From the IMG/VR virus record IMGVR_UViG_3300020187_000111, positions 1-34,273 of that record: a stretch of DNA of 34,273 bases; one strand, given 5' to 3'. The position numbers and the translations under genes are program-made. This DNA comes from a virus. Positions 23,491-30,969 of the stretch are shown one piece after another (position 1 is the first letter of the stretch; every line of letters begins with the position of its first letter). The notes beneath the pieces are model-generated. The model was not told the origin of the DNA. It did not search any database and saw nothing but the letters and a program-made list of their open reading frames with translations.

Positions 23491-24354
23491 ATGGCGGTCA
23501 ATGGAGCTTCGGCGATAGGCGACAACCAGTTTCCCAGAACCGCCACAATCCCGGTCCAATCGCCGTTGTACTGGGTCAGCCAGAAAGACCGCTATCTTCG
23601 GCAGATGCTTATCCGGGACATCGAGGCGCTTACGGGACGCCGCTTGATCGTCTATTTCGCCAATAGGTACGTCGCTGGTGGCTCCATCGATGCCGGCGAC
23701 GTGTCCTACCTTGTCGAGCTGCTGTCGGACGTTTCGCCTGACGAACCAGTAGACTTCCTTTTAGAAACGCCTGGTGGCCAGACCGACGCCACGGAGGCAC
23801 TGATATCGATACTCCAGACCCGCATCCCTGGCTTTCGCGCCGTTATCGCAAACGCTGCCAAGAGCAATGGTACGCTCATTTCGCTCGCCGCGTCTTCGAT
23901 TGTGATGGGGGCTGCGTCTGAGCTGGGTCCGATTGACCCCGCGCTCGGTGGCACTCCCTGTTCCATCCTGGCAATGGATCAGTTCGCGATGATGAACTTC
24001 CCGCTGCACCAGCTTGGCCTGCTAGCTCTCAACCAAACGAAGAAACTCGCCGAACGCTTGCTTCGAGATGGGATGCTTTCTGATAAGCCAGGCGAGGTCG
24101 AGCGGGTGGCCCGGACGCTCGGCAGTAGAGACGTCTATTTCTCTCACGGCAGCACGATCGACCACCGCGAGGCCGCTGATCTCGGCTTGAAGATCGAATA
24201 TTTACCGCCCGAGGATGAGGTGTGGCAGCGCCTGTGGCTTCTCTACACCATGTACGACTTCGACGTAAAAAGAGACGGATACGTCAAAATCTTCGAAGGG
24301 CGTGGACGGAGCACGTCGGTATCGCCCAGTCTCCCGTCGGGCCCGACCGAGTGA
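23491..24354 (+). CDS. SDH/SppA-like Clp-fold serine protease (287 aa)
   Basis: The protein shows the serine dehydrogenase proteinase (SDH_sah) type of Clp/crotonase fold. It has YFANRYVAGGSI and VDFLLETPGGQTDATEALIS, with the glycine-rich oxyanion stretch at 94-96. AKSNGTLISLAASSIVMG follows, with the probable nucleophile S125, then ASELGPIDPALGG. No signal peptide or transmembrane segment is evident, so it should act in the cytoplasm, unlike SppA. Such enzymes may form ring-like assemblies. It lies in one operon with the 55-aa protein and between two prophages, a position seen for accessory or defence genes. Substrate unknown. Confidence 0.82.
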   Translation: MAVNGASAIGDNQFPRTATIPVQSPLYWVSQKDRYLRQMLIRDIEALTGRRLIVYFANRYVAGGSIDAGDVSYLVELLSDVSPDEPVDFLLETPGGQTDATEALISILQTRIPGFRAVIANAAKSNGTLISLAASSIVMGAASELGPIDPALGGTPCSILAMDQFAMMNFPLHQLGLLALNQTKKLAERLLRDGMLSDKPGEVERVARTLGSRDVYFSHGSTIDHREAADLGLKIEYLPPEDEVWQRLWLLYTMYDFDVKRDGYVKIFEGRGRSTSVSPSLPSGPTE

Positions 24355-24430
24355 TCTTCACCTGATAGGCCAAGGGCCAGCGGTGGACCATATTCATCCC
24401 AGGTGAAGGGCAGGGCGCTACATCGCCGCC

Positions 24431-24559
24431 ATGGCCCGACGCCCGACTTCCAAGCGCCTGCGGCGCCAGCCTCAACCGCCCCCGGTCCACCCTGATCGCC
24501 GCCACTCTCTACGGCAGCGCCTCAAGAGGTGGTGGACAATAATCCGTACTGCGTTCTGA
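24431..24559 (+). CDS. Tiny basic ORF (42 aa), weak
   Basis: The frame MARRPTSKRLRRQPQPPPVH runs to KRWWTIIRTAF. It is very basic with a hydrophobic end and might be a small membrane- or nucleic-acid-binding peptide. The ribosome-binding site is poor. The surrounding 24355-24669 stretch otherwise holds nothing I can support. Confidence 0.3.
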   Translation: MARRPTSKRLRRQPQPPPVHPDRRHSLRQRLKRWWTIIRTAF

Positions 24560-24669
24560 ACCCCGGCTCCAACTCCGACATCTCGGTACCCGCGGATAGA
24601 CACGCGGTTTGCGTTTTACGAGGCGCAGCGCAAATTGTCATAACGCGGGGAAGGGTGCATGTTCGGCTT

Positions 24670-24819
24670 ATGACCGAACCCGACCCGCGCGAACTGAATG
24701 ATGACCCCGCCGAGGTATCCGACGCCGATCTCCTGGCAGAGTACCAGCGAACCACAGGTGAGGGGCCGGAAGCCGAAGCCATCCTTGCCGAGATTCAGCG
24801 ACGCGATCTCGACATATGA
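24670..24819 (+). CDS. Small acidic protein (49 aa)
   Basis: The start is placed at the ATG giving MTEPDPRELNDDPAEVSDAD, because the longer frame upstream (GTG 24529) has no family-like features. The rest, LLAEYQRTTGEGPEAEAILA-EIQRRDLDI, is a predicted helix pair of the kind found in small phage proteins. Its stop overlaps the next ATG (ATGA), so the two tiny genes are coupled. Function unknown. Confidence 0.6.
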   Translation: MTEPDPRELNDDPAEVSDADLLAEYQRTTGEGPEAEAILAEIQRRDLDI

Positions 24820-24947
24820 GGGACCCCCGGACGTGGTTTGCAGCGCACCCAGGCGGCCTTAGCTGGATGCCGGTTAGAGCGGAGGGGTGGGGCGTGGTCG
24901 CACTGATCGTATTCATCGCCGCTGCCGCGTGGTGGAGATGGCAATAA
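24816..24947 (+). CDS. Tiny single-pass membrane protein (43 aa)
   Basis: The ATG overlaps the preceding stop (ATGA). The peptide has a polar N-terminus (MRDPRTWFAAHPGGLSW) and one C-terminal hydrophobic helix (WGVVALIVFIAAAAWWRW) ending in a basic-aromatic tail. It is too short for family assignment. Coupling to the upstream gene supports it being real. Confidence 0.55.
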   Translation: MRDPRTWFAAHPGGLSWMPVRAEGWGVVALIVFIAAAAWWRWQ

Positions 24948-25038
24948 CCTCGAGACCCATGAAACGGTTTGGCTGATACCGCTTGATCGTTGAGAACGAA
25001 AAGAGAACAAGGGGCTCCCTGATTCGACGGAGCCTATC

Positions 25039-25284
25039 ATGCCTATCCCCAGCCGTAGCATTCCACCCCACCGCCAGCGGCTGCTTGAGGTCGCATCAGC
25101 GCGGGGGCAATCGCTTGCCCACCTGTCCGCGATCCTCGGTCGCAACGCGGCGTATATTCAGCAGCACATCGAGCGGGGCTCCCCGAAGCGCCTGCATGAT
25201 GAGGACCGCCGCCGCCTGGCGATTTACCTGAACGTCGACGAGCGCGAGCTGGGTGCGCGGGATCCATGGTCCCCGCCAGCGTGA
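25039..25284 (+). CDS. Stand-alone DNA-binding domain of an S24-type repressor (81 aa)
   Basis: The product reads RQRLLEVASARGQSLAHLSA, then ILGRNAAYIQQHIERGSPKRL and DEDRRRLAIYLNVDERELG. This is the helix-turn-helix half of the LexA/cI-like S24 repressors common in alphaproteobacterial phages. Here it stops after the HTH, and no S24 peptidase domain follows in any frame; the next gene is a different protein. It may act as a non-cleavable repressor or a competitor at repressor sites. A CGGAG site precedes the ATG. Confidence 0.75.
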   Translation: MPIPSRSIPPHRQRLLEVASARGQSLAHLSAILGRNAAYIQQHIERGSPKRLHDEDRRRLAIYLNVDERELGARDPWSPPA

Positions 25285-25285
25285 T

Positions 25286-25627
25286 ATGGGGCGGACCTAT
25301 CTGCGCACGCTCGGCGATTGCGAGCACCACGGGGTCGTTCTGAAGATTACATGCGCCAGTTGCGGGCGGGAGGCGTTCGCCGCGCCTTCCGAATTTCTCG
25401 CCATCGGAAAGGCGCGGATCAAACGGCACACCCGGCTCAACGACCTTCAGGCGACACTGGTATGCCGGGGCAGCCAGGGCGTACCGGGATGCGGGGTCCG
25501 CGGCGCGGAGCTTCGGCCCCTGTGGGCGCATGAAGTGCCGGGGATCCCCGCGGGCGTTCCGGTGCTCCCGTGGCTGCGCGCCGACGATCGCGAGCGCAAG
25601 CGACTGATCCGGGTGGCGAGAAGCTGA
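25286..25627 (+). CDS. Zinc-ribbon-like phage protein (113 aa)
   Basis: The ATG at 25286 (MGRTYLRTLGDCEHHGVVLK) lies two bases after the preceding stop. It contains TCASCG and, about 60 residues on, a second cysteine pair in CRGSQGVPGCG. This is a likely zinc site with one close and one wider pair. A basic C-terminus (DDRERKRLIRVARS) suggests nucleic-acid contact. I do not recognise the family. Its stop is five bases from the end of the convergent spanin gene. Confidence 0.6.
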   Translation: MGRTYLRTLGDCEHHGVVLKITCASCGREAFAAPSEFLAIGKARIKRHTRLNDLQATLVCRGSQGVPGCGVRGAELRPLWAHEVPGIPAGVPVLPWLRADDRERKRLIRVARS

Positions 25628-25632
25628 TCGGC

Positions 25633-26184
25633 CTATCGCGTCAGCTTCGCCGCCCAGTCGACCGCGTTCTGCAGCCGGATTACCGCGGCGGTGCAGATAC
25701 CGACGTCGGCTGGCGCAACCATGACGGCCGTTCCACCGGGGCCGTCAGGCTTTCCGGCAGCGGAGGCAGCGCCGGGCAGGCCAGCGCTTGCGAGACGACC
25801 GCGATCGGCTGGACTGCCACCGGTTTCGACGCGCACGCTGTGAGCGCGAACATAGTCAGTGGCCAGCTGCTGCGCCGCAGCCATCTTCGTATGCAGATCA
25901 CGGTCGTACTCCTGTTTCAGATTGGCGAAGCGATCATCGGTCGCCCGTTTTGCGCTGATCGCTGCCGCCGTGGCGCGCTGGGTGACGGCAGCCACGTCGG
26001 CACGGGTCTGCTCGAGCGCCTGCGCGTTGCTCTTGGCGACCTGCACCGCGGTGTCGCGCTCGGTCGTCCTGGTCTGCAGCGAGGACCGGGTGGTCCAGTA
26101 TAGACCGAAGCACACGACCGCGGCGACGATCGGGTCCCAGAGGCGCAGCGCGCGCCACGCCGCCGCGAGCGTTATCCCTTCCAT
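25633..26184 (-). CDS. i-spanin (Rz-like) of prophage 2
   Basis: The start at 26184 gives MEGITLAAAWRALRLWDPIV and one membrane helix (IVAAVVCFGLYWTT). A long helical periplasmic part follows (ERDTAVQVAKSNAQALEQTR to AAAISAKRATDDRFANLKQEYDRDLH). The 183-residue length and anchor plus coiled-coil layout fit an i-spanin. The ATG overlaps the holin-like stop by one base. A complete o-spanin frame is buried within it. Confidence 0.8.
   Translation of the reverse strand: MEGITLAAAWRALRLWDPIVAAVVCFGLYWTTRSSLQTRTTERDTAVQVAKSNAQALEQTRADVAAVTQRATAAAISAKRATDDRFANLKQEYDRDLHTKMAAAQQLATDYVRAHSVRVETGGSPADRGRLASAGLPGAASAAGKPDGPGGTAVMVAPADVGICTAAVIRLQNAVDWAAKLTR
25680..25901 (-). CDS. o-spanin lipoprotein (Rz1-like) nested in Rz
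   Basis: A second minus-strand frame inside the Rz gene encodes MICIRRWLRRSSWPLTMFAL followed by TACASKPV. That is a lipoprotein signal with lipobox LTAC, then a proline-rich mature part (ACPALPPLPESLTAPVERP). At 73 residues with many prolines it is a textbook Rz1. It is wholly contained in Rz, unlike the overlapping pair of the tRNA-Pro element. Confidence 0.82.
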   Translation of the reverse strand: MICIRRWLRRSSWPLTMFALTACASKPVAVQPIAVVSQALACPALPPLPESLTAPVERPSWLRQPTSVSAPPR

Positions 26185-26510
26185 CAGACGGTTTCTTTCA
26201 GCCGCACGGCGTCTTCGGGAACCGCTGGGTCCGACGCCAGCGCGAAGAAGCGGGTGTGCGTCAGCAGGTCGCGCAGCCCGGTCCAGCCTGCGACGAGCGC
26301 CAGCATGACAAGGCCGGTGATCAGGTCGATGGTCTGATCGTTGACCAGCGCCGCGGGCAGCACGTTGCGCAGGCCGAGCGCGCCCGCCAGCGCGGCGACG
26401 CCGACGCGCAGCTGGCCCTTCGCGATCTGCGCGAGCGGCGACTGTGGAACTTCGAGGTTGAGCGGCACGGGCGTCGTGGCGGGGTCGAGTATCGTCGGCT
26501 GATCGGTCAC
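26184..26510 (-). CDS. Holin-like phage protein (108 aa)
   Basis: After a polar leader (MTDQPTILDPATTPVPLN) there are two hydrophobic segments: LRVGVAALAGALGLRNVL and LITGLVMLALVAGWTGLRDL. The tail is short and charged. Size, two helices and position between the endolysin and Rz genes suit a small holin or the Pam3-gp28-like phage membrane proteins. It overlaps the endolysin stop by four bases. Confidence 0.65.
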   Translation of the reverse strand: MTDQPTILDPATTPVPLNLEVPQSPLAQIAKGQLRVGVAALAGALGLRNVLPAALVNDQTIDLITGLVMLALVAGWTGLRDLLTHTRFFALASDPAVPEDAVRLKETV

Positions 26511-27103
26511 AAGATGATCTCCTTTGCGGTGATGAGGCGCTGTGTCCGATCGGCGAGACCATTGGTCCCACCGTTGATGCGCCGCGTGATGTTGGTGATG
26601 TCGTCCTGATCGGCGAGGGCGTTGAGGCCGTGGTCGGACCAGTATTTCGCTGCGACCAACATCCCGATCGACGGCATCGCGACAATCTCGGGACTGCCTT
26701 CGAAATCGATGCCGAGAGCCTCGCCATAGGCTCGATAGTTCCGTCGACCCGTCAGCTGGATTGGGCCCCGGCCATGGAACCGCGCTCCATCGCCCGGTTG
26801 CGAGTTGCCGAGGTCGGCGCGGCCATCATAGCGCGCGAAATACGATGAGCCGCCCAGTTCCTGCATGTACCGGAAGCCGCCGCTTTCATGCCCGACCTGT
26901 GCCATGAAGTGCGCGAGGCGGAGCGGCGCGTCGAGAATGCCGTAAGCGGGTAGATGGACCGCGGCGCCGAGCGCCAGCGCGACGGCCGTCGAGGTGTCGG
27001 CACCCATGCGCTGGAAGAGCGCGCGCAGAGTGCCGCGACCGATCTCGCCGTCGGCGCCGACGCCCAAGGCGCGCTGCATGCGTTTCGCGTCGTCTGCGTT
27101 CAT
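26507..27103 (-). CDS. Endolysin, glycoside hydrolase family 19, with N-terminal binding segment
   Basis: The start at 27103 (MNADDAKRMQRALGVGADGE) opens with a short peptidoglycan-binding-like repeat (GADGEIGRGTLRALFQ). The GH19 catalytic region follows: HFMAQVGHESGGFRYMQELG with the catalytic glutamate, SSYFARYDGRADLGN, GARFHGRGPIQLTGRRNYRA and NITRRINGG. At 198 residues it is a typical phage muramidase/chitinase-fold lysin without signal peptide. It shares family but little direct identity with the lysin at 18362-18973. Confidence 0.9.
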   Translation of the reverse strand: MNADDAKRMQRALGVGADGEIGRGTLRALFQRMGADTSTAVALALGAAVHLPAYGILDAPLRLAHFMAQVGHESGGFRYMQELGGSSYFARYDGRADLGNSQPGDGARFHGRGPIQLTGRRNYRAYGEALGIDFEGSPEIVAMPSIGMLVAAKYWSDHGLNALADQDDITNITRRINGGTNGLADRTQRLITAKEIIL

Positions 27104-27537
27104 AGCCAGAATGTCCCAACAAAGGCGCTCCACAGCGCCAGACCAACAAGGAAGACGACGAAGCCGATCGGGCGCCGCTCGGTTTCCAGCGCATGCAGCG
27201 CCGCCGACAGCAGCATCCCGATTTCGCCGAGCAGAAGGCACCCCATCCACAGCCCCTGCGTCCAGCCGGGCATCGCGATGTCGAACCAGGGCGTGAGCAG
27301 CGTGATCGGCGCCGTGGCGCGCGCGCCGTCGACGACAAGGCCGGAGGCGCGGGCCCACGATCCGAACAGCAGGCCGACCGAGGTCAGCGTGATCGCGATC
27401 CGGCTGATGAGGTAGACGCCGCGCCGATCCGGATCGAACGGGTAGAACCAGCGCCGCACGAGCCGCGCCCAGCCGAAGAAATTGCAGGCCGCCCCCAGCG
27501 TCGCCGCACCGAAAAGCCAGATCAGGAATGCGGTCAT
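27100..27537 (-). CDS. Phage membrane protein (145 aa)
   Basis: The product has four hydrophobic segments (FLIWLFGAATLGAACNFFGW, LISRIAITLTSVGLLFGSW, LWMGCLLLGEIGMLLSAALH, FVVFLVGLALWSAFVGTFW) with arginine-rich loops. It sits directly before the endolysin with a four-base overlap, so it probably assists lysis or is a membrane protein carried in the lysis operon. No family is certain. Confidence 0.6.
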   Translation of the reverse strand: MTAFLIWLFGAATLGAACNFFGWARLVRRWFYPFDPDRRGVYLISRIAITLTSVGLLFGSWARASGLVVDGARATAPITLLTPWFDIAMPGWTQGLWMGCLLLGEIGMLLSAALHALETERRPIGFVVFLVGLALWSAFVGTFWL

Positions 27538-27719
27538 CGTCCATCCACCAAGTCGTCGAGAGGTTCGCGGCGAACGGGCGAGGACGCGCGCGCCTCGATC
27601 CGGGAAGCAACGCGGTCGAGACGCGCCATGGCGACGTCCATTGCGGTTTCGTCAGGCGTGGGCCTGATCATGGCGAAGATGGCGCGGGTCATGGCTGCGA
27701 GATCCCGGAGCGGTATCAT
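27534..27719 (-). CDS. Small phage protein (61 aa)
   Basis: The start at 27719 (MIPLRDLAAMTRAIFAMIRP) overlaps the upstream stop as ATGA, and its own stop overlaps the next gene, so it is an embedded operon member. The rest is helical and charged (DVAMARLDRVASRIEARASS). No domain is recognised. Longer forms of the frame upstream lack a credible start. Confidence 0.6.
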   Translation of the reverse strand: MIPLRDLAAMTRAIFAMIRPTPDETAMDVAMARLDRVASRIEARASSPVRREPLDDLVDGR

Positions 27720-28084
27720 CGGCTTCGATCCTGTCGGTCCTTGATGACTACGAGCTCGGAGCGGACCATGTGGAGTTCCGCAGCCAATTGCCGTTCTAGC
27801 CCCTCGACCGCATCGGTCGCCCGGTCGAGCGCCGCGCCGTTGGTTTCCGCCGCTCTGGTAGCCGCCCGCGCCGCCGCCGCGCTCGCCCACAGTCGCTCGA
27901 TGAACTGCAGGAACAGCAGGAAGAACAGCGCGATCACGTAGAGGTTCGGGCCATCCGCTTGCAGCAGGATATCGCCCATATCCTTGGCGTTCGGCACGGT
28001 CGGCCCCGATGGCGAAGCGGCAGTCGTGAGCGGCAGCAGTGCTAAAGGAAGCCAGCGCCACGTCGAGAGTTTCAGGTTCACCAC
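27716..28084 (-). CDS. Phage protein with membrane anchor and coiled coil (122 aa)
   Basis: A signal-like N-terminus (RWLPLALLPLTTAAS) is followed by a second hydrophobic helix (NLYVIALFFLLFLQFIERLW). A long alanine- and glutamate-rich coiled coil ends the protein (AAARAATRAAETNGAALDRA to DAVEGLERQLAAELHMVRSE). This is a spanin- or holin-like topology, but its place at the head of the lysis operon and its second helix leave the role open. The 143 bases upstream (28085-28227) hold no gene. Confidence 0.6.
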   Translation of the reverse strand: MVNLKLSTWRWLPLALLPLTTAASPSGPTVPNAKDMGDILLQADGPNLYVIALFFLLFLQFIERLWASAAAARAATRAAETNGAALDRATDAVEGLERQLAAELHMVRSELVVIKDRQDRSR

Positions 28085-28227
28085 GCGATCACCATGGCCC
28101 CGTTGATCGACGCACGCCGTTGGTCAAAACGGAAATCATTCGACCAACCTCGCGACCATCCGCGTCTGAACATCTTTCCCGATGCGGGCCACGTACCGGG
28201 CCTCACCCATCAGCCAACTGAGGCAGC

Positions 28228-28989
28228 TCACAACGCATACTCAGCGCGCATCAGGTCAAGGATGCCGCTCAGATTGCCCGCTTCACTCGCCGCGCTCAAA
28301 TCACGGTCGAATACTAGCACCCGACCAATTTTACCGGGGAAACCGTAGCCAAAGTTCCACCCGCCAATCTCCAGAGGGTATCCAGTTGCGGGAGGTGATC
28401 CGAACCCCCCTTGCCCGATCAACCCACCAGTCGATGATAGGATGGAGCCAAGTTGGGTTTCGGCATCGTAGGTAAAGGTTTCGAGGAACGTGCCATCGGC
28501 GTAGATAGATGGTACGCCTGGGGTACTGGTGTTCGGAAACCAGCGCATGGACCCAGATACTTGACGGGCATGGATTAGGTTATCGAGTGAAGGGCCGCTC
28601 CCAAACATAACAGCTGCTGCGACTGCTGCCTCGTCGGCCGTTTGCTGTCGGACCAGCATTATCGAAAAAGAGCCGTTTGCCCGCGCAACACTGGACTGGA
28701 TCAACCGGCTAGTCCCGCGGGTGAATGCCAGCGCTGGCTTTCCGTTGATATCGGACAATACCGCATCAGCGGACCCACTTGCCGTTGTGTTCCAGGTGGC
28801 GAGCGATGCGCGATCGAGAGCGGTCCCACCTGAGAAATCGGCTGGGTCAAAGTGCATGGCGAGGCCGTTCCGCCCCGCTGCGGTCGCCAGCGCGCGGTCG
28901 AACATGGATGGCTCCAGAATTTGGATCGAACTTGCGCGAACGGTGTCGCTGTAGCGAAAATTTCCGCGGGTCGGGATGTCGGCGATCAT
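28228..28989 (-). CDS. Lectin-like (concanavalin-fold) phage tail protein (253 aa)
   Basis: After a 35-residue leader, the protein reads GLAMHFDPADFSGGTALDRA, NGSFSIMLVRQQTAD, IYADGTFLETFTYD and YPLEIGGWNFGYGFPGKIGR-VLVFDRDLS. The order of these strands, especially the closing G-x-(I/V)-GRVLVFDR-x-L element, is the laminin-G/concanavalin-like carbohydrate-binding sandwich found in phage fibres. It follows the esterase fibre by ten bases and probably forms another receptor-binding part. Confidence 0.7.
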   Translation of the reverse strand: MIADIPTRGNFRYSDTVRASSIQILEPSMFDRALATAAGRNGLAMHFDPADFSGGTALDRASLATWNTTASGSADAVLSDINGKPALAFTRGTSRLIQSSVARANGSFSIMLVRQQTADEAAVAAAVMFGSGPSLDNLIHARQVSGSMRWFPNTSTPGVPSIYADGTFLETFTYDAETQLGSILSSTGGLIGQGGFGSPPATGYPLEIGGWNFGYGFPGKIGRVLVFDRDLSAASEAGNLSGILDLMRAEYAL

Positions 28990-28999
28990 CGTGCGTCCT

Positions 29000-30940
29000 T
29001 CACGCTACCGGGAGCGCGCAATGGCTCATCCAGTTGTAGAGGGGGGTCGAACCATCGGCTGCTAGGTCGGCGCTGCTATCTCGGAAATTAGTTCGCGGGC
29101 CGCTCGTCGGACCCGCCTCATCGCCTCCCGCGCCGTACATTCCAGCTGACAACGTACCGGCGACTGCGCTGGCTAGCGTCGCGGTGATCGTGTTGCCCGA
29201 CACTGCGATTGAGCTGATCGCAACATTGGCCCCTGTGCCGTCTTTGTAGACAAGACCATATTGAGCAGCCGCGGCAACCCGCGTGGTATCAATTGCGAGT
29301 GCGCCAGCCGGGGGATTGCAGGTGATCATGAGAGCCGTCGCGCTTCGCACAGCAGAAACCATCCGCAGCGGCGTCCAGGTGCCGCCGGTCGCGATCACCC
29401 CCAGCGCGCGCCCGTGATAGTCCCCCAGCAGCCGATACCCTGCAGCGGTCAGGTGAGGGCCGTCCGCATAAGGCAGCATGTATTTCGGGCAGACGCAGAC
29501 AAACCGGACTGGATCATCGATCGACGCCTGAAGCTGCGCCAAGGTGACGGCCGACGTCGGGATGCCGCCGTAGATCGTCCACGATGATACCTGATCGGTG
29601 ACCAGCGGGACAATCGCAGTTGAATCACCCATGACCTGACGCGCGTCGGCCTGCCAGTCGCCCTGCCATTCCGTCAGGTGCCCGAGATAGGTCGCAAGCG
29701 AGTCGGCGTAGTTATTCTCGCCGTGGACGACATCAAGGGCAATCATCCGGTAATCGAGGCCAGCACCGCGGGATATCGCTGCGGCTCGGCGCATGGCGAA
29801 CAGCGCATTTCGGTACGGCTGCGTTCCCTTTTTCAGCGCCGAATAGAGTTGCCCGCCGACCCCGTGCGCAGACGCTATCACCGCGGTGTAGGGATCGACC
29901 GCGCCAAGCATCCGGTTGACCGCCTGAACCAGATGGACCTCGGTTCCGATCGAGCTCGGTCCTGCCAGATCGATGATCGAGGAAACATGGCGGTCCTCGA
30001 GCGCATAGGCTGTCGAGTTTTCGCCGGGAACGACTGAGCCGGTGAACATCAGGCCTCGACCGGGATTGAGCGCAGTCGTGCTGATCGGCGGGACACCAGA
30101 CTGGCCTATGCTGAGCGATTGTCCCTGCCCGGATATGTGCGCGATCGTCGCGATGTCATTTACGCCGGTGGCGACTGCGATTAGCGGATCGGTTGCAGCT
30201 TCGATAAGCGCGCCGATCGGACCGTCCTCGCCTACCGCGAACGGGGTGTAGCCGTCCTCGTCCAGCAATCCTTGCGGGACGTAAAGGATGCGCTTGCCAG
30301 TGCTGATCGGAAGCAGCGGGGCATCGCGCCCGATCGCCGCCGCTAGTGCGATGTCGCGCGCGGCTTCCGCGTCTGCCGCAGCAGATTCTGATCTCACAGT
30401 AAGCGGACCCAGCAGGTCTGCGCCATCGATCGAAACCGAGATTACGTCACCGTTCGAAACTGTGACGAGAGCAGAAGATACAGGTGAGATCGCTGGGGAT
30501 GTGCCGTAGCCGCTGCCACGATCAACTGGTGCCGCATCCGAATCCATAGCGCTGGCGAGAGCCCAGAAGTCACCGTAGAGTCTGGTCCTACCATCCCATT
30601 GGATCGCGAACGCTAGCTTACTGTTTTCACCTATTTCGCCGGTGTACGGGAACGCCTCGGCACTGGTCATAGTCGTCTTGTTGATCCGCATGATCAAAGT
30701 CGAGACCGGCAACCCATCGACCATCATAACGCTATCGAGCTTGATGCCCTCAGCCGCGGTCGTCGTCACTGTCGCTAGGTCGACTCGTGGCGCACCGGGT
30801 GTGTCAGGCAAGAGCCGGAATTGCGCCCGTATCGTTCCCGCCGACGCAGCCGCCGTCAGATCGACGCCGCGCACGGCGATCGTGAGCGTGAACAGTTCGT
30901 TTCGCCACGCCGCAATGGCGAGGCGTTGGGAGGATGCCAT
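29000..30940 (-). CDS. Tail fibre with SGNH/sialate-esterase-like domain (646 aa)
   Basis: The start at 30940 lies behind GGAGATAT. Residues 1-130 are a tail-adaptor domain homologous to the 15704-16090 protein. An alanine-rich helical linker (about 186-204, AAADAEAARDIALAAAIG) precedes an SGNH hydrolase. That domain shows GQGQSLSIGQSG with the nucleophile S275, ALDVVHGENN (about 401-410) and the catalytic D493-x-x-H496 in YADGPHLTAAGY. The last ~130 residues are a beta-rich C-terminal domain. Such esterases on fibres remove O-acetyl groups from capsule, LPS or exopolysaccharide during adsorption. The substrate here is unknown. Confidence 0.82.
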   Translation of the reverse strand: MASSQRLAIAAWRNELFTLTIAVRGVDLTAAASAGTIRAQFRLLPDTPGAPRVDLATVTTTAAEGIKLDSVMMVDGLPVSTLIMRINKTTMTSAEAFPYTGEIGENSKLAFAIQWDGRTRLYGDFWALASAMDSDAAPVDRGSGYGTSPAISPVSSALVTVSNGDVISVSIDGADLLGPLTVRSESAAADAEAARDIALAAAIGRDAPLLPISTGKRILYVPQGLLDEDGYTPFAVGEDGPIGALIEAATDPLIAVATGVNDIATIAHISGQGQSLSIGQSGVPPISTTALNPGRGLMFTGSVVPGENSTAYALEDRHVSSIIDLAGPSSIGTEVHLVQAVNRMLGAVDPYTAVIASAHGVGGQLYSALKKGTQPYRNALFAMRRAAAISRGAGLDYRMIALDVVHGENNYADSLATYLGHLTEWQGDWQADARQVMGDSTAIVPLVTDQVSSWTIYGGIPTSAVTLAQLQASIDDPVRFVCVCPKYMLPYADGPHLTAAGYRLLGDYHGRALGVIATGGTWTPLRMVSAVRSATALMITCNPPAGALAIDTTRVAAAAQYGLVYKDGTGANVAISSIAVSGNTITATLASAVAGTLSAGMYGAGGDEAGPTSGPRTNFRDSSADLAADGSTPLYNWMSHCALPVA

Positions 30941-30969
30941 TGAGATATCTCCGGTAGCCCGCGGGGCGA

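Noticed and set aside
24355-24430. Inverted sequence cttcacctg ... caggtgaag after the protease gene
   Set aside because: The arms are about 30 bases apart with no T run; it may be chance and is not a convincing terminator.
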